This document shows positions 11,018 through 20,584 of a stretch of 49,201 nt of DNA, piece by piece. The stretch's first letter is position 1, and every line of letters starts with the position of its first letter. This DNA is from Pseudomonas sp. GTDB lineage: Bacteria; Pseudomonadota; Gammaproteobacteria; Pseudomonadales; Pseudomonadaceae. The DNA is taken from NCBI GenBank assembly GCA_030699825.1, contig JAUYKV010000043.1, positions 1 through 49,201 of the forward strand, given 5' to 3'. The notes beneath the pieces are model-generated. The model was not told the origin of the DNA. It did no database searches and worked only from the letters and a program-made list of their open reading frames with translations. The translations under genes were made by a program, and so were the position numbers.

Positions 11018-11776
11018 ATGTCCGATCATCCTTTCGCCCAGGCCGATGCCGACTGGCTCAAGCTCATCGGCACGGCGCGCCATTGGTTCAATGGGCCCTA
11101 TGGCCAGTTGCTGCTGGAGGGCGAGCAGCGTTTGCTGGAGGAAGAGCTGGCGCGCTTCTTTGGCGGCTACATGGTGCATTACGGCCCTTCCGCGCAAGCC
11201 TCGCCGAATGCCGCGCAGATCCAGCGCAGCGTGCGGGTCGGCGCGCCCTTCAGCGGGGTGGAGATCGTCTGCGAGGAGCAGGCTTGGCCGCTGACCGAAT
11301 ATGCCGCCGATGTCGTGCTGCTGCAGCATGGCCTGGACTTCAGTCTGTCGCCCCATGGTCTGTTGCGTGAGGCGGCGCACAGCGTGCGCCCGGGCGGTCA
11401 TCTGCTGGTGGTCGGGATCAACCCGAGGAGTGCCTGGGGCGTGCGTCACCTGTTCACCCGGGATGCCCTGCGTCAGGCCCGCTGTATTGCGCCCAACCGG
11501 GTCAGCGACTGGCTGCACCTGTTGGGTTTCGCACTGGAGAAACGCCGCTTCGGGTGCTATCGTCCGCCGCTTGCTTCCACTGCCTGGCAGGCTCGTCTGG
11601 CGCCGCTGGAAGCATGGGGCGATGCCTGGCAATCGCCGGGAGGCGGCTTCTATCTATTAGTGGCACGCAAACTGGTGATCGGCTTGCGTCCGTCACGGCA
11701 GACGCATCGAGCGCCCATGGGCAAGCTGGTGCCCATGCCGGTGGCCAAGGTCAGTCGCCGCGAGCCGAAGCCATAA
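11018..11776 (+). CDS. Class I SAM-dependent methyltransferase (function unassigned)
   Basis: Protein of 252 residues with a methyltransferase-11-like core: an acidic mid-region ([20 protein letters not shown]) and the following [18 protein letters not shown], the equivalent of motifs post-I to III. The usual glycine-rich motif I is weak; [12 protein letters not shown] occupies that region. It ends with a basic tail rich in Arg/Lys. The start [13 protein letters not shown] is preferred over an upstream in-frame codon. It is divergent from gloB with only 75 bp between them and lies just before rnhA. The same neighbourhood occurs in other pseudomonads as far as I recall; the substrate is not known to me. 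Confidence 0.85.
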   Translation: MSDHPFAQADADWLKLIGTARHWFNGPYGQLLLEGEQRLLEEELARFFGGYMVHYGPSAQASPNAAQIQRSVRVGAPFSGVEIVCEEQAWPLTEYAADVVLLQHGLDFSLSPHGLLREAAHSVRPGGHLLVVGINPRSAWGVRHLFTRDALRQARCIAPNRVSDWLHLLGFALEKRRFGCYRPPLASTAWQARLAPLEAWGDAWQSPGGGFYLLVARKLVIGLRPSRQTHRAPMGKLVPMPVAKVSRREPKP

Positions 11777-11825
11777 GCCTGTATTAAAGCCTGCCGAGCG
11801 GAACTTATTGAGAGATTGGCTCTGC

Positions 11826-12278
11826 ATGAATGAACAAGTCGAGATTTACACCGATGGTGCCTGCAAGGGCAATCCCGGCATCGGTGGCTGGGGCGCGTTG
11901 ATGATTTTCAAGGGCGTGGAAAAGGAACTCTGGGGCGGCGAAGCCGAGACCACCAACAACCGCATGGAGCTGACCGCGGCGATTCGCGCCCTGGCCGAGT
12001 TGAAGCGTGCCTGTGACGTGCGTCTGGTGACCGACTCGCAATACGTCATGCAAGGTATCCAGGACTGGATGCCGAACTGGAAAAAACGCGGCTGGAAAAC
12101 CGCCGCCAAACAACCGGTGAAGAACGCCGATCTGTGGCGCGAGCTGGACGAGCAGGTCAATCGGCACAAGGTGACCTGGCAGTGGGTGCGCGGTCATACC
12201 GGCCACCCCGGTAACGAACGTGCCGACCAATTGGCCAACCGTGGCGTCGACGAAGTGAGAGGGCTGCAACGTGCGTAG
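11826..12278 (+). CDS. rnhA: Ribonuclease HI
   Basis: Cytosolic endonuclease of 150 residues that degrades the RNA strand of RNA-DNA hybrids. The four catalytic acidic residues are visible: Asp10 in [11 protein letters not shown], Glu in NNRMELTAA, Asp in VTDSQYV, and Asp in GNERADQLA. The basic protrusion ([15 protein letters not shown]) typical of the E. coli-type enzyme is present. I start at ATG 11826; the upstream in-frame codon adds six residues without support. The 3' end overlaps the dnaQ start by eight bases, the classic rnhA-dnaQ pairing, although here the genes run in the same direction and are coupled. Confidence 0.97.
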   Translation: MNEQVEIYTDGACKGNPGIGGWGALMIFKGVEKELWGGEAETTNNRMELTAAIRALAELKRACDVRLVTDSQYVMQGIQDWMPNWKKRGWKTAAKQPVKNADLWRELDEQVNRHKVTWQWVRGHTGHPGNERADQLANRGVDEVRGLQRA

Positions 12279-12999
12279 CGTCGTACTGGACACTGAAACC
12301 ACCGGCATGCCGGTCACTGATGGTCACCGGATCATCGAGATCGGCTGTGTCGAACTGATGGGGCGGCGCCTGACCGGGCGGCATTTCCATGTCTACCTGC
12401 AGCCGGATCGCGAGATCGATGAGGGCGCCATTGCGGTGCACGGCATCACCAACGATTTCGTCCAGGACAAGCCGCGCTTCAAGGAAGTGGCCGACGAGTT
12501 CTTCGAGTTCATCAAGGGTGCGCGGCTGATCATCCACAACGCGGCATTCGACGTTGGCTTCATCAACAACGAATTTGCCCTGATCAAGCAGCAGGATCGC
12601 GCCGATATCAGCGAGCATTGCTCGATCCTCGATACCCTGCTGATGGCCCGCGAACGTCATCCGGGGCAGCGCAACAGCCTCGATGCCCTGTGCAAACGCT
12701 ATGGCGTCGACAACTCCGGCCGCGACCTGCACGGCGCATTGCTCGATGCCGAGATCCTCGCCGACGTCTACCTGACCATGACCGGCGGACAGACCAATCT
12801 GTCCCTCGCCGGCGAGGGCTCCGAGGGCGACGGCAATGGCCGCCAGCAACCCAGCGCGATTCGCCGCCTGCCTGCCGAACGCTCGCCTACCCTGGTGGTG
12901 CGCGCCACCCAGGCCGAGGTCGAGGCGCATGCCGCGCGCCTGGCGGCGATCGAGAAAGCGGCCGGCGGCCCGGCGCTGTGGGCGACGCTGGAGCCCTAG
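12271..12999 (+). CDS. dnaQ: DNA polymerase III epsilon subunit (3'-5' proofreading exonuclease)
   Basis: Proofreading subunit of 242 residues. The DEDDh exonuclease motifs are intact: Exo I LDTETTG (Asp7, Glu9), Exo [14 protein letters not shown], and Exo III with [15 protein letters not shown]. The C-terminal part (about residues 190-242) contains the segment expected to bind the alpha subunit. Translation starts at GTG 12271 inside the end of rnhA, giving [12 protein letters not shown], so the two genes are translationally coupled. Confidence 0.96.
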   Translation: MRSVVLDTETTGMPVTDGHRIIEIGCVELMGRRLTGRHFHVYLQPDREIDEGAIAVHGITNDFVQDKPRFKEVADEFFEFIKGARLIIHNAAFDVGFINNEFALIKQQDRADISEHCSILDTLLMARERHPGQRNSLDALCKRYGVDNSGRDLHGALLDAEILADVYLTMTGGQTNLSLAGEGSEGDGNGRQQPSAIRRLPAERSPTLVVRATQAEVEAHAARLAAIEKAAGGPALWATLEP

Positions 13000-13159
13000 C
13001 AGGTCATTGAAAACGTAAGCGAGGCAACAGACCCTAAGCAAAGAGCGGCAGCGGCTGGGTTTTTTCGAGCGTTGCCTGGGCGCATTACCGGTCGTTCGTG
13101 ATCACGGCCACAGCTGTGCGCTGGTCCTGCGGATGTGTCCAGCGGCGGGCGGGGTGAGT

Positions 13160-13173
13160 CTAGAACGTTCTAG
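13160..13173. promoter_or_regulatory. Perfect 14-bp palindrome upstream of the DUF3422 gene
   Basis: CTAGAACGTTCTAG reads the same on both strands and lies 30 bases before the ATG at 13204. Position and symmetry suit a dimeric repressor site, but I do not recognise the motif, so this is only a candidate operator. The remaining 204-bp gap between dnaQ and this gene also holds GGCAACAGACCCTA at about 13024-13037, which matches the tip of the MITE-like element at 42806-42971. Confidence 0.3.
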
Positions 13174-13203
13174 GTCATCTTTTTCGCACCGCAGAGAGTT
13201 GCC

Positions 13204-14436
13204 ATGCACCCGCTACGAGAAAGCCTGCACGATGAGCTGCATGCCCGGCCGTCGATCTACTTCGACGGCCCGGCCCATGTCTACCATTTCGCCTTGCTGG
13301 ACGACGGTGTTTGCATCGATCCGATCATCGCCCAGCTCGAAGGGCTGGCCGATCAGCACAGCCATGGCGCCTCGCGTCATGGCCTGCTGCGGATCGACGG
13401 CTGCCCGTTCAAGTGGGAGCGCCACAGCGAATTCCTCTCCCTGACCTGGGTGGTGCCGCGCACGCCCCAGACACCGCTCTGGGCCGAGCTGCCCGAGCCG
13501 CTGCGCGGCCTGCTGCAGACCCATCAGGCGTTGATCATCAATGCCCTGGTGGTACTGGTCGAAGACGCGCAGGAGGCGCTGGACGATCCTGCCGCCTACG
13601 GTTTCAAGGATCCCGCCGGCTCCCATGTGGGTGGTGGCGATGCCACGGTGTGGAGCGATTTTCGCCTGTCGGAGCAGGGCTTCAACCGTATCCTGCTGAT
13701 CAACCGGGGCCTGAATGCCTACCGCCTCGGTCGCATGATCCGCCGTCTGCTGGAGATCGAAACCTATCGCATGCTTGCCTCCCTGGCCCTGCCCACCGCA
13801 CAGAACATCGGCGTCACCCTGCAGGAGCTGGATCGCAGCCTGATCCGCCTGGCTGAGCGCAATGCCGGGGCGGGCAATAGCGAAGCCAAGGAGCTGCTCG
13901 ACGCCCTTACCGAACTGTCCGCCCGCCTGATGCGCTGTGGCGCCGCCTGCCGGCCGCGCTTCAGTGCCGCCGAGGCCTATGCGCAGATCGTCTTCGAGCG
14001 CATCGGCGAACTGCGCGAGCGGCATGTCGGCGGCAGTCAGCGACTCGGCGTGTTCATCGAGCGGCGCTTCAAACCGACGGTGCGCTATTGCGCCGCCACC
14101 GAACGCCGCCTCGATCGCCTGGCCAGCGGCATCGCCAACCTCGGCGACCTGCTGCAGGCGCGGGCCCAGGTGGAGGTGGAAGAGCAGAACAGCGAGATCC
14201 TCGAGAGTCTCAATGCGCGCACCAGCACTCAGCTGAAAATCCAGAAGGCGGTTGAAGGCTTCTCCCTGATCGCCATCAGCTACTACCTGGTCGGCCTGCT
14301 CAAACTCACCCTGGAAGGTCTGGCGGCGCTGGGCGCACCGTTCTCCAGCAAGGTGCTGTTCGCCGTGCTGGCGCCGCTGTTTCTGCTGACCTTGTTGCTG
14401 CTGGCCCGGCGCCTGAAGGTTGCGGCCCGGCATTAG
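13204..14436 (+). CDS. DUF3422 family membrane protein
   Basis: Protein of 410 residues beginning MHPLRESLHDELHARPSIYF, the hallmark N-terminus of the DUF3422 family. The body is a long soluble region with probable coiled-coil around residues 300-350 (QARAQVEVEEQNSEILESLN). Two transmembrane helices follow at about 355-380 and 382-405 (ISYYLVGLLKLTLEGL and VLFAVLAPLFLLTLLLL), then a short basic end. It should sit in the inner membrane with the large domain in the cytoplasm. No biochemical role is established as far as I know. Confidence 0.88.
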   Translation: MHPLRESLHDELHARPSIYFDGPAHVYHFALLDDGVCIDPIIAQLEGLADQHSHGASRHGLLRIDGCPFKWERHSEFLSLTWVVPRTPQTPLWAELPEPLRGLLQTHQALIINALVVLVEDAQEALDDPAAYGFKDPAGSHVGGGDATVWSDFRLSEQGFNRILLINRGLNAYRLGRMIRRLLEIETYRMLASLALPTAQNIGVTLQELDRSLIRLAERNAGAGNSEAKELLDALTELSARLMRCGAACRPRFSAAEAYAQIVFERIGELRERHVGGSQRLGVFIERRFKPTVRYCAATERRLDRLASGIANLGDLLQARAQVEVEEQNSEILESLNARTSTQLKIQKAVEGFSLIAISYYLVGLLKLTLEGLAALGAPFSSKVLFAVLAPLFLLTLLLLARRLKVAARH

Positions 14437-14590
14437 GCAGTCGTCCGGGAATGCGGATCTGCCGGGTTGCGCGCGCAGGGCATTCCGCGCGTAACGCAGC
14501 GACAGCCGGCCGCATCTGCTTTAGCGATCAAGTTTTTCCGGACATCACGATAGGTGTTTTATCGACCGATCGGCCGAGTCAATATCCATT

Positions 14591-14651
14591 CGCGGACAAG
14601 TCCCCTCCCACAAGATCACCGCAGCCCTGTAGGAGGGGCCTTGGCCGCGAA
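14591..14651. repeat. REP-type inverted pair
   Basis: CGCGGACAAGTCCCCTCCCA at 14591 and TGTAGGAGGGGCCTTGGCCG ending near 14648 form two facing arms around a short spacer. This matches the GTAGGAGGGGCTT...GCCGCGA style of Pseudomonas REP sequences. Related pairs occur at 43138-43222 and 46869-46958 in this window. Such elements are intergenic and can fold as RNA. Confidence 0.6.
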
Positions 14652-14754
14652 CCGTCGTCTGCCGCGCCGATGAACCGCGGTGTACTGCCTGCGGCGAGTG
14701 ACGCCCCACGGGCGGCTAGTCCTGCGCGCCAGCGGCGGCGCGCGCCTGCAGCCG

Positions 14755-15260
14755 GCGAACAGGCGAACAGGCGGTCGGTATCGGCACGGCGGCACAGTTC
14801 GCTGCCCGCCGTCATGGTCGCCGCGCTGCCGGCGGCGACGCCGTAGCGTGCCGCTTCGCTAAGGCTTGCGCCCTGGGCCAGTTTGAGGGTGACGGCGCCA
14901 ACCTGGCTGTCACCGGCACCCACGGCGCTGAGTTTTCTTACCGTCGGCGCGCTGATCCGCTCGCTCAGCTCGCGGGTCGCCAGCAGCGCGCCCTGGGCTC
15001 CGAGCGAGACCAGCACGGCGGCGCATTTGCCAGCCTCGACCAGGCCGCGGACCATCCTGACCAGCTGATCCGATTCGTCGATGTCCTCACCACTCAGGGC
15101 GCGCAGCTCCTTGAGATTGGGCTTGATCAGGAACAGCCCACCGATGTCCAGCGCCTGGCGCAATACCTCACCCGAACTGTCGAGGATGCAGCGGGCACCA
15201 CGTTGCGCGGCGGTCTACAGCGAGCGCCGGGCTGAGGGTCAGGGTAACGATACTGGCCAT
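14755..15260 (-). pseudogene. PfkB-family kinase (1-phosphofructokinase-like) remnant with large internal deletion
   Basis: The ATG at 15260 opens MASIVTLTLSPALAVD, the expected first strand of a PfkB/FruK sugar kinase. The reading then hits TAG and, one frame over, jumps directly to RGARCILDSSGEVLRQAL, which corresponds to the middle of the family. It continues through FLIKPNLKELRALSG, AVLVSLGAQGALLA and the catalytic-loop/anion-hole segment LSAVGAGDSQVGAV to GVAAGSAATM. About 150 residues between beta-1 and the middle of the protein are therefore missing, and the frame is broken. In the catalytic motif the usual GAGDS is kept, so decay may be recent. The 3' end merges into non-homologous Arg/Ala-rich sequence. 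Confidence 0.8.
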
Positions 15261-15523
15261 GCAAGACTCCCCGGGCGGCTGGGTGCCCGCACTGGCCGCG
15301 CCCATTGGCTGGCCTCGAGGATAAAGATAGTGCCTGGGAGGAGGGGGCGCCGCTGGGTTGCCGAGACCTGGCAATTCGCAACCCGATAAGGCCACGGATC
15401 CTGCAATGATTCAAAAATGCGACAAAGCATTACCGAGGTCGACGGCCCGGTTTCCTAAAAGGTCATTGCATGGTGTTTACTGAGTGCCGTTGCCCAATCG
15501 CTAAGTGGATGCCGGATTGCCCC

Positions 15524-17794
15524 ATGTATAAAGACCTCAAGTTTCCCGTATTGATCGTGCACCGCGACATCAAGGCCGACACCGTGGCCGGCGATCGGGT
15601 GCGAGCTATCGCCGCCGAGCTGGAGCAGGACGGTTTCAGCATCCTCTCCACCGCCACCTCGGCCGAGGGACGGATCGTCGCCTCGACCCATCACGGCCTC
15701 GCCTGCATCCTGGTGACTGCCGAGGGGGCGGGGGAGAACAAGCACCTGCTGCAGGACATGGTCGAGCTGATCCGCATCGCCCGGCGGCGGGCGCCGCAGC
15801 TGCCGATCTTCGCCCTCGGCGAACAGGTGACCATCGAGAACGCGCCGGCCGAGGCCATGGCCGACCTCAATCAACTGCGCGGCATTCTCTACCTGTTCGA
15901 GGACACGGTGCCGTTCCTCGCCCGCCAGGTCGCCCGCGCCGCGCGCAACTACCTGGACTGCCTGCTGCCGCCGTTCTTCAAGGCGCTGGTGCAACACACC
16001 GCACAATCCAACTACTCCTGGCACACCCCCGGCCATGGCGGCGGGGTGGCCTATCGCAAGAGCCCGGTCGGTCAGGCGTTCCACCAGTTCTTTGGCGAGA
16101 ATACTCTGCGCTCCGACCTCTCGGTGTCGGTGCCGGAACTGGGCTCGTTGCTCGATCACACCGGTCCCCTGGCCGAGGCCGAGGCCCGCGCCGCGCGCAA
16201 CTTCGGCGCCGATCACACCTATTTCGTAATCAATGGCACCTCGACCGCCAACAAGATCGTCTGGCACGGCATGGTCGGCCGCGACGATCTGGTGCTGGTC
16301 GACCGCAACTGCCACAAGTCGATCCTCCACTCGATCATCATGACCGGCGCGATTCCGCTGTACCTGTGCCCGGAGCGTAACGAACTGGGCATCATCGGGC
16401 CGATTCCGCTGAGCGAGTTCAGTCGCGAGTCGATCCAGGCGAAAATCGACGCCAGTCCGTTGGCTCGCGGTCGCGTGCCGAGCAGCAGCGGGGCCATGGT
16501 CAAGCTGGTGGTGGTGACTAACTCGACCTACGACGGTCTGTGTTACAACGCCGAACTGATCAAACAGACCTTGGGCAATAGCGTCGAGGTGCTGCATTTC
16601 GATGAGGCCTGGTATGCCTATGCGGCGTTCCATGAGTTCTACGCCGGGCGCTATGGCATGGGTACTACCCGCACGGCCAATGCGCCGCTGGTGTTCAGTA
16701 CCCACTCCACGCACAAGCTGCTGGCGGCGTTCAGCCAGGCCTCGATGATCCATGTGCAGGATGGCGGTGCGCGTCAACTCGATCGTGATCGCTTCAACGA
16801 AGCCTTCATGATGCATATCTCGACCTCGCCGCAGTACGGCATCATCGCTTCGCTGGATGTGGCCTCGGCGATGATGGAAGGCCCGGCCGGGCGTTCGCTG
16901 ATCCAGGAAACCTTCGATGAGGCGCTGAGCTTCCGCCGTGCCCTGGCCAATCTGCGGCAGAACCTAAGTGCCGACGATTGGTGGTTCAGTATCTGGCAGC
17001 CGCCTCAGGCCGAGGGCGTCGACGAGGTGGCGACCGAGAGCTGGTTGTTGCAGCCGCAAGCCGAGTGGCATGGGTTTGGCGAGGTGGCCGATGATTATGT
17101 GCTGCTCGACCCGATCAAGGTCACCCTGGTGACGCCTGGCCTGACTGCGGGCGGCACGCTCGACCAGTGCGGGATTCCGGCGGCGGTGGTCAGCAAGTTC
17201 CTCTGGGAGCGCGGCCTGGTGGTCGAGAAGACCGGCCTGTATTCCTTCCTGGTGCTGTTTTCCATGGGTATCACCAAGGGCAAGTGGAGCACCCTGCTCA
17301 CCGAGTTGCTGGAGTTCAAGCGCAGCTATGACGTCAACCTGCCGCTGACGCTTGCTTTGCCCTCGATCGCCAAGGCCGGCGGCGCGCACTACCACGGCAT
17401 GGGCCTGCGCGACCTGTGCGATGCGCTGCACCGTTGCTACGGGGAAAACGCCACGGCCAAGGCGATGAAACGCATGTACACGGTGTTGCCGGAAGTCGCC
17501 CTCAGGCCGGCCGATGCCTACAACCAGCTGGTGCGTGGCGAAGTCGAGGCCGTGCCTATCGACCGGCTCGACGGGCGCATCGCCGCGGTCATGCTGGTGC
17601 CCTATCCGCCGGGTATCCCGCTGATCATGCCGGGCGAGCGCTTTACCCCGGCGACCCGCTCGATCATCGATTACCTGGAGTTTGCCCGCACCTTCGACCG
17701 CAGCTTCCCCGGCTTCGACGCCGACGTGCACGGCCTGCAGCGCAACGAAGGGCCGGACGGCAACGCCTACACGGTGGACTGCATCAAGCTCTGA
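15524..17794 (+). CDS. ldcA: Lysine/ornithine/arginine decarboxylase, LdcA-like
   Basis: PLP-dependent fold-III decarboxylase of 756 residues. It closely resembles P. aeruginosa LdcA, which decarboxylates lysine to cadaverine in arginine-controlled lysine catabolism. The N-terminal wing (residues 1-130) begins MYKDLKFPVLIVHRDIKADT. The PLP domain contains SWHTPGHGGGVAYRKSPVG and the Schiff-base Lys near residue 398 in STHSTHKLLAAFSQ. The C-terminal domain ends NAYTVDCIKL. I use the ATG at 15524; the 18 extra codons upstream have no family character. Substrate choice between lysine and ornithine/arginine rests on overall resemblance, not on a single residue I can point to. Confidence 0.9.
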   Translation: MYKDLKFPVLIVHRDIKADTVAGDRVRAIAAELEQDGFSILSTATSAEGRIVASTHHGLACILVTAEGAGENKHLLQDMVELIRIARRRAPQLPIFALGEQVTIENAPAEAMADLNQLRGILYLFEDTVPFLARQVARAARNYLDCLLPPFFKALVQHTAQSNYSWHTPGHGGGVAYRKSPVGQAFHQFFGENTLRSDLSVSVPELGSLLDHTGPLAEAEARAARNFGADHTYFVINGTSTANKIVWHGMVGRDDLVLVDRNCHKSILHSIIMTGAIPLYLCPERNELGIIGPIPLSEFSRESIQAKIDASPLARGRVPSSSGAMVKLVVVTNSTYDGLCYNAELIKQTLGNSVEVLHFDEAWYAYAAFHEFYAGRYGMGTTRTANAPLVFSTHSTHKLLAAFSQASMIHVQDGGARQLDRDRFNEAFMMHISTSPQYGIIASLDVASAMMEGPAGRSLIQETFDEALSFRRALANLRQNLSADDWWFSIWQPPQAEGVDEVATESWLLQPQAEWHGFGEVADDYVLLDPIKVTLVTPGLTAGGTLDQCGIPAAVVSKFLWERGLVVEKTGLYSFLVLFSMGITKGKWSTLLTELLEFKRSYDVNLPLTLALPSIAKAGGAHYHGMGLRDLCDALHRCYGENATAKAMKRMYTVLPEVALRPADAYNQLVRGEVEAVPIDRLDGRIAAVMLVPYPPGIPLIMPGERFTPATRSIIDYLEFARTFDRSFPGFDADVHGLQRNEGPDGNAYTVDCIKL

Positions 17795-18047
17795 GAGGCG
17801 ACTGGCGCGTTGTCGGCTGGACGGCGCGCCAGCCGTCATCGGCCTTGCCGGACTATCTCCACTAGATCAAGTGGTTACCGTCAACAGTCAAAACGCTGCT
17901 TAAGTCCAATGACGTGTTCTGCGTCACAGAGGCCGGCATCGACATTTATCCAGCGCTTGTTATAGTTGCCCGGCTGTAATCACAAGAATGTCTCTGTGCG
18001 CGTGCGCGAGTTCGTTTGTTTTCTGATTGTTGCTGAGGATGACTGCC

Positions 18048-18860
18048 GTGTCCGACTACCAAGCCTTTAGTGTCGAGTTGGCAGACAAGATCGCCCATGT
18101 GCGGATCAACCGCCCGGAAAAGATCAACGCCATGAACGCCGATTTCTGGACGGAGATCATCGAGATCTTTCGCTGGATCGACGCCACGGACGAGGTGCGG
18201 GTGGTGGTGCTGTCGGGCGCCGGCAAGCATTTTTCCTCCGGTATCGATCTGATGATGCTGGCCCAGCTGGGCAGTCAGATGGGCCCGGATGTCGGCCGCA
18301 ATGCGGAAAAGCTGCGGCGCAAGATTCTCGAGCTGCAAGCCTCGTTCAATGCCGTCGACCAGTGCCGCAAGCCGGTACTGGCGGCCATCCAGGGTTACTG
18401 CCTGGGCGGTGCCATCGACCTGATTGCGGCCTGCGACATGCGCTATTCGACGGTCGACGCGCAATTCTCGATCAAGGAAATCGACATCGGCATGGCCGCC
18501 GACGTCGGCACCTTGCAGCGCCTGCCGCGGATCATTGGCGACGGCATGATGCGCGAACTGGCCTTCACCGGGCGCACCATCGGCGGTGAAGAAGCGCGCA
18601 CTATCGGCCTGGTCAATCGCACCTTCGCCGACGCCACCGAGCTGCTCGAGGGGGTGATGGGCATTGCCGCTGAAATTGCCGCGAAATCCCCGGTGGCGGT
18701 GCGTGGCACCAAGGAAATGATTCGCTACATGCGTGACCACCGGGTCGATGATGGTCTCGAATACATCGCCACCTGGAACGCGGCGATGCTGCAATCGGTC
18801 GACTTGCGCGTGGCCATGGCCGCGCACATGAGCAAGCAAAAGCCGGAGTTCGCCGACTGA
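18048..18860 (+). CDS. Enoyl-CoA hydratase/isomerase family protein (crotonase)
   Basis: Crotonase-fold protein of 270 residues. VVVLSGAGKHFSSGIDL and the oxyanion-hole segment IQGYCLGGAIDLIAACDMRY are intact. The acidic pair in FSIKEIDIGMAADVGTLQRLP resembles delta3,5-delta2,4-dienoyl-CoA isomerases more than hydratases, because Asp follows MAA. A role in degrading unsaturated fatty acids is likely but inferred. I prefer GTG at 18048 (VSDYQAF), with GAGG nine bases upstream; the ATG at 18039 is possible but has the AGG directly against it. Confidence 0.87.
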   Translation: MSDYQAFSVELADKIAHVRINRPEKINAMNADFWTEIIEIFRWIDATDEVRVVVLSGAGKHFSSGIDLMMLAQLGSQMGPDVGRNAEKLRRKILELQASFNAVDQCRKPVLAAIQGYCLGGAIDLIAACDMRYSTVDAQFSIKEIDIGMAADVGTLQRLPRIIGDGMMRELAFTGRTIGGEEARTIGLVNRTFADATELLEGVMGIAAEIAAKSPVAVRGTKEMIRYMRDHRVDDGLEYIATWNAAMLQSVDLRVAMAAHMSKQKPEFAD

Positions 18861-18904
18861 TGCGACCACTGTCTTCTCCACCGGCACGGGAGGCGCACTA
18901 GCAT

Positions 18905-20584
18905 ATGGTTTCTGGAGCCACGTCACTCGGTCTGGTGCGCAACGAATTGTTCACCACCATGGAGGAGGCCGAGTCGAGCCTCGAGCATTTCATTGCCGAG
19001 CGGCATAACGGCAGCCTGCTGCAACAGGCGGTGGAAAGCCTTTATCAGGTCCGCGGTACGCTCAATCTGGTCGAGTTGACCGGTGCCGAAATGCTCGCTC
19101 AGGAAGTGCTCGAACAAGCCACCGATATTCCCGCCGGCGCCGGCGAGGAGCGCGATGTGCAGCTCTCGGCGCTGAGTAACGCGCTGCATGTGCTGCGCCG
19201 TTATCTGGAAAACGTCGAGGTGCACCGCCAGGAAATGCCCGAGTTGCTGCTGCCGGCGATCAATGACCTGCGCCAGGCCGGCGGCCAGTCGGCGCTGCCG
19301 GAAAGCTTCTTCTTCAGCGTGCGCCTCGATCATGCACGCCCGCGCACCGCGCCAGCCGCCCTGGATGCGGCGGCCAAAGAAATCGAAGGGCGACGCTTGC
19401 GCCAGATGTATCAGGTGGGCTTGCTCGGTTTCATCCGTGAACAGAATCCGCAGGCCAGCCTGAAGCTGATGGGGCGGGCCATGAGCCGCCTGGACAGCCT
19501 CTACGCCAACGAGCCGCGGGGCCGTCTGTGCTGGATCGGTGCTGCGGCTGTGGAGGCACAGCTCGAGGGTCAGCTACTGACGCGCAAGTCGCGCAAGCAG
19601 CTGTTCTCGCGGATCGATCGCGAACTCAAGCAGGTCCTTGCCAACAGCCTGTACGAGACGCCGCGCAGCCTGCTCAAGGAACTGCTCTATCTGGTGGCCC
19701 TGGCCGACAGTCGCGGGCCTGTGGTCACGCCGGTGCGCGAGCTGTTTGGCCTGACCCCGCTGCCTTTCACCGATCACCTGCTGGAAGCGGAATATCAGCG
19801 CCTGGCCGGCCCTGGACAGGCGGTCATGCGCTCGCTGAGTTCGGCCATTCGCGAAGAGCTGACCAGCGTCAAGGATATGCTCGACCTGATCGAACGGGGC
19901 ACCGTGCAGGCGGAAAGCCTCGGCAATCTGCATGCTTTGCTCGGCAAGCTGAGCAAGACTCTGGGCATGGTCGGTCTCAGTTCGGCGGGCAATGCACTGA
20001 ATGCGCAGCTGCAGACGCTTGCCAGCTGGAGCGAGGAGCGCGCCCCGCAACAACAGGAGCTGCTCAAGCTGGCCGATGCCGTGCTCTATGTCGAAGGCAT
20101 GGTTGCCAGTCTGGAGCGTGGCGAGCGGCGCGACCACAGTGCAGGGTCACTGGCGCCGGGCAAGGAGCTCGAATCCTTCGCCTACTACCAGCTCAACGAG
20201 GCGCGCATCGTCGTGGTCGACGAGGCCCGCGGTGGCCTGGCGTTGGCCAAGCGTGCGATCACCGCCTACCTGGAGTCCGACGGCGACCGCATGCACCTGT
20301 CCAATGTGCCGTTCAGCCTGCAGGCGGTGCGCGGCGGCCTGTGGTTCCTCGGCCAGGAGCGGGCGGCCGCGCTGGTCGGCGCCTGCGCCGAATACATCCA
20401 GACGCAGATGTTCGAGGCGCCGCAGATGCCTTCCGAACAAATGCTGGAAACCCTGGCCGATGCACTCAGCAGTCTCGAATACTACCTGGAAGCGGGTGCG
20501 GTAATGCGCCCTGAAACCCAACCCAGCGTGCTCGACCTGGCCGCAGACAGCGTGCGCGCCCTGGGCTTGCCGGTAGCCGCATAA
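18905..20584 (+). CDS. fimL: FimL, type IV pilus / Chp signalling regulator
   Basis: Protein of 559 residues resembling P. aeruginosa FimL, which is related to the N-terminal part of the ChpA chemosensory kinase and supports cAMP production and twitching motility. It begins MVSGATSLGLVRNELFTTME and is almost wholly helical. Two Hpt-like helical bundles are visible: about residues 1-100, with ESLYQVRGTLNLVELTGAEM in the place where a phospho-His would normally sit, and about 395-545, with VDEARGGLALAKRAITAYLE. The canonical HxxKG phosphorylation motif is absent, as expected for FimL. It is followed directly by nudC (TAAATG). Confidence 0.92.
   Translation: MVSGATSLGLVRNELFTTMEEAESSLEHFIAERHNGSLLQQAVESLYQVRGTLNLVELTGAEMLAQEVLEQATDIPAGAGEERDVQLSALSNALHVLRRYLENVEVHRQEMPELLLPAINDLRQAGGQSALPESFFFSVRLDHARPRTAPAALDAAAKEIEGRRLRQMYQVGLLGFIREQNPQASLKLMGRAMSRLDSLYANEPRGRLCWIGAAAVEAQLEGQLLTRKSRKQLFSRIDRELKQVLANSLYETPRSLLKELLYLVALADSRGPVVTPVRELFGLTPLPFTDHLLEAEYQRLAGPGQAVMRSLSSAIREELTSVKDMLDLIERGTVQAESLGNLHALLGKLSKTLGMVGLSSAGNALNAQLQTLASWSEERAPQQQELLKLADAVLYVEGMVASLERGERRDHSAGSLAPGKELESFAYYQLNEARIVVVDEARGGLALAKRAITAYLESDGDRMHLSNVPFSLQAVRGGLWFLGQERAAALVGACAEYIQTQMFEAPQMPSEQMLETLADALSSLEYYLEAGAVMRPETQPSVLDLAADSVRALGLPVAA

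Larger units (their letters stand above)
14437..15523. other. Gene-poor stretch: REP pair, pfkB/fruK remnant and ldcA leader
   Basis: Between the DUF3422 gene and ldcA there is no intact gene. The left part holds an inverted REP pair (14591-14651). The middle holds the remains of a PfkB-family sugar kinase on the minus strand (14755-15260). The right 260 bases form the divergent leader ahead of ldcA. Several open frames here on both strands look like chance readings through decayed sequence. Confidence 0.6.

Noticed and set aside
12157..13041. Minus-strand frame of 294 codons opposite rnhA and dnaQ
   Set aside because: Both rnhA and dnaQ have intact catalytic motifs; the antisense frame has none and spans two unrelated genes.
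14451..15163. Several open frames on both strands in the pfkB remnant
   Set aside because: Only the minus-strand reading has family similarity; the others are Arg/Pro/Ala-rich chance frames.
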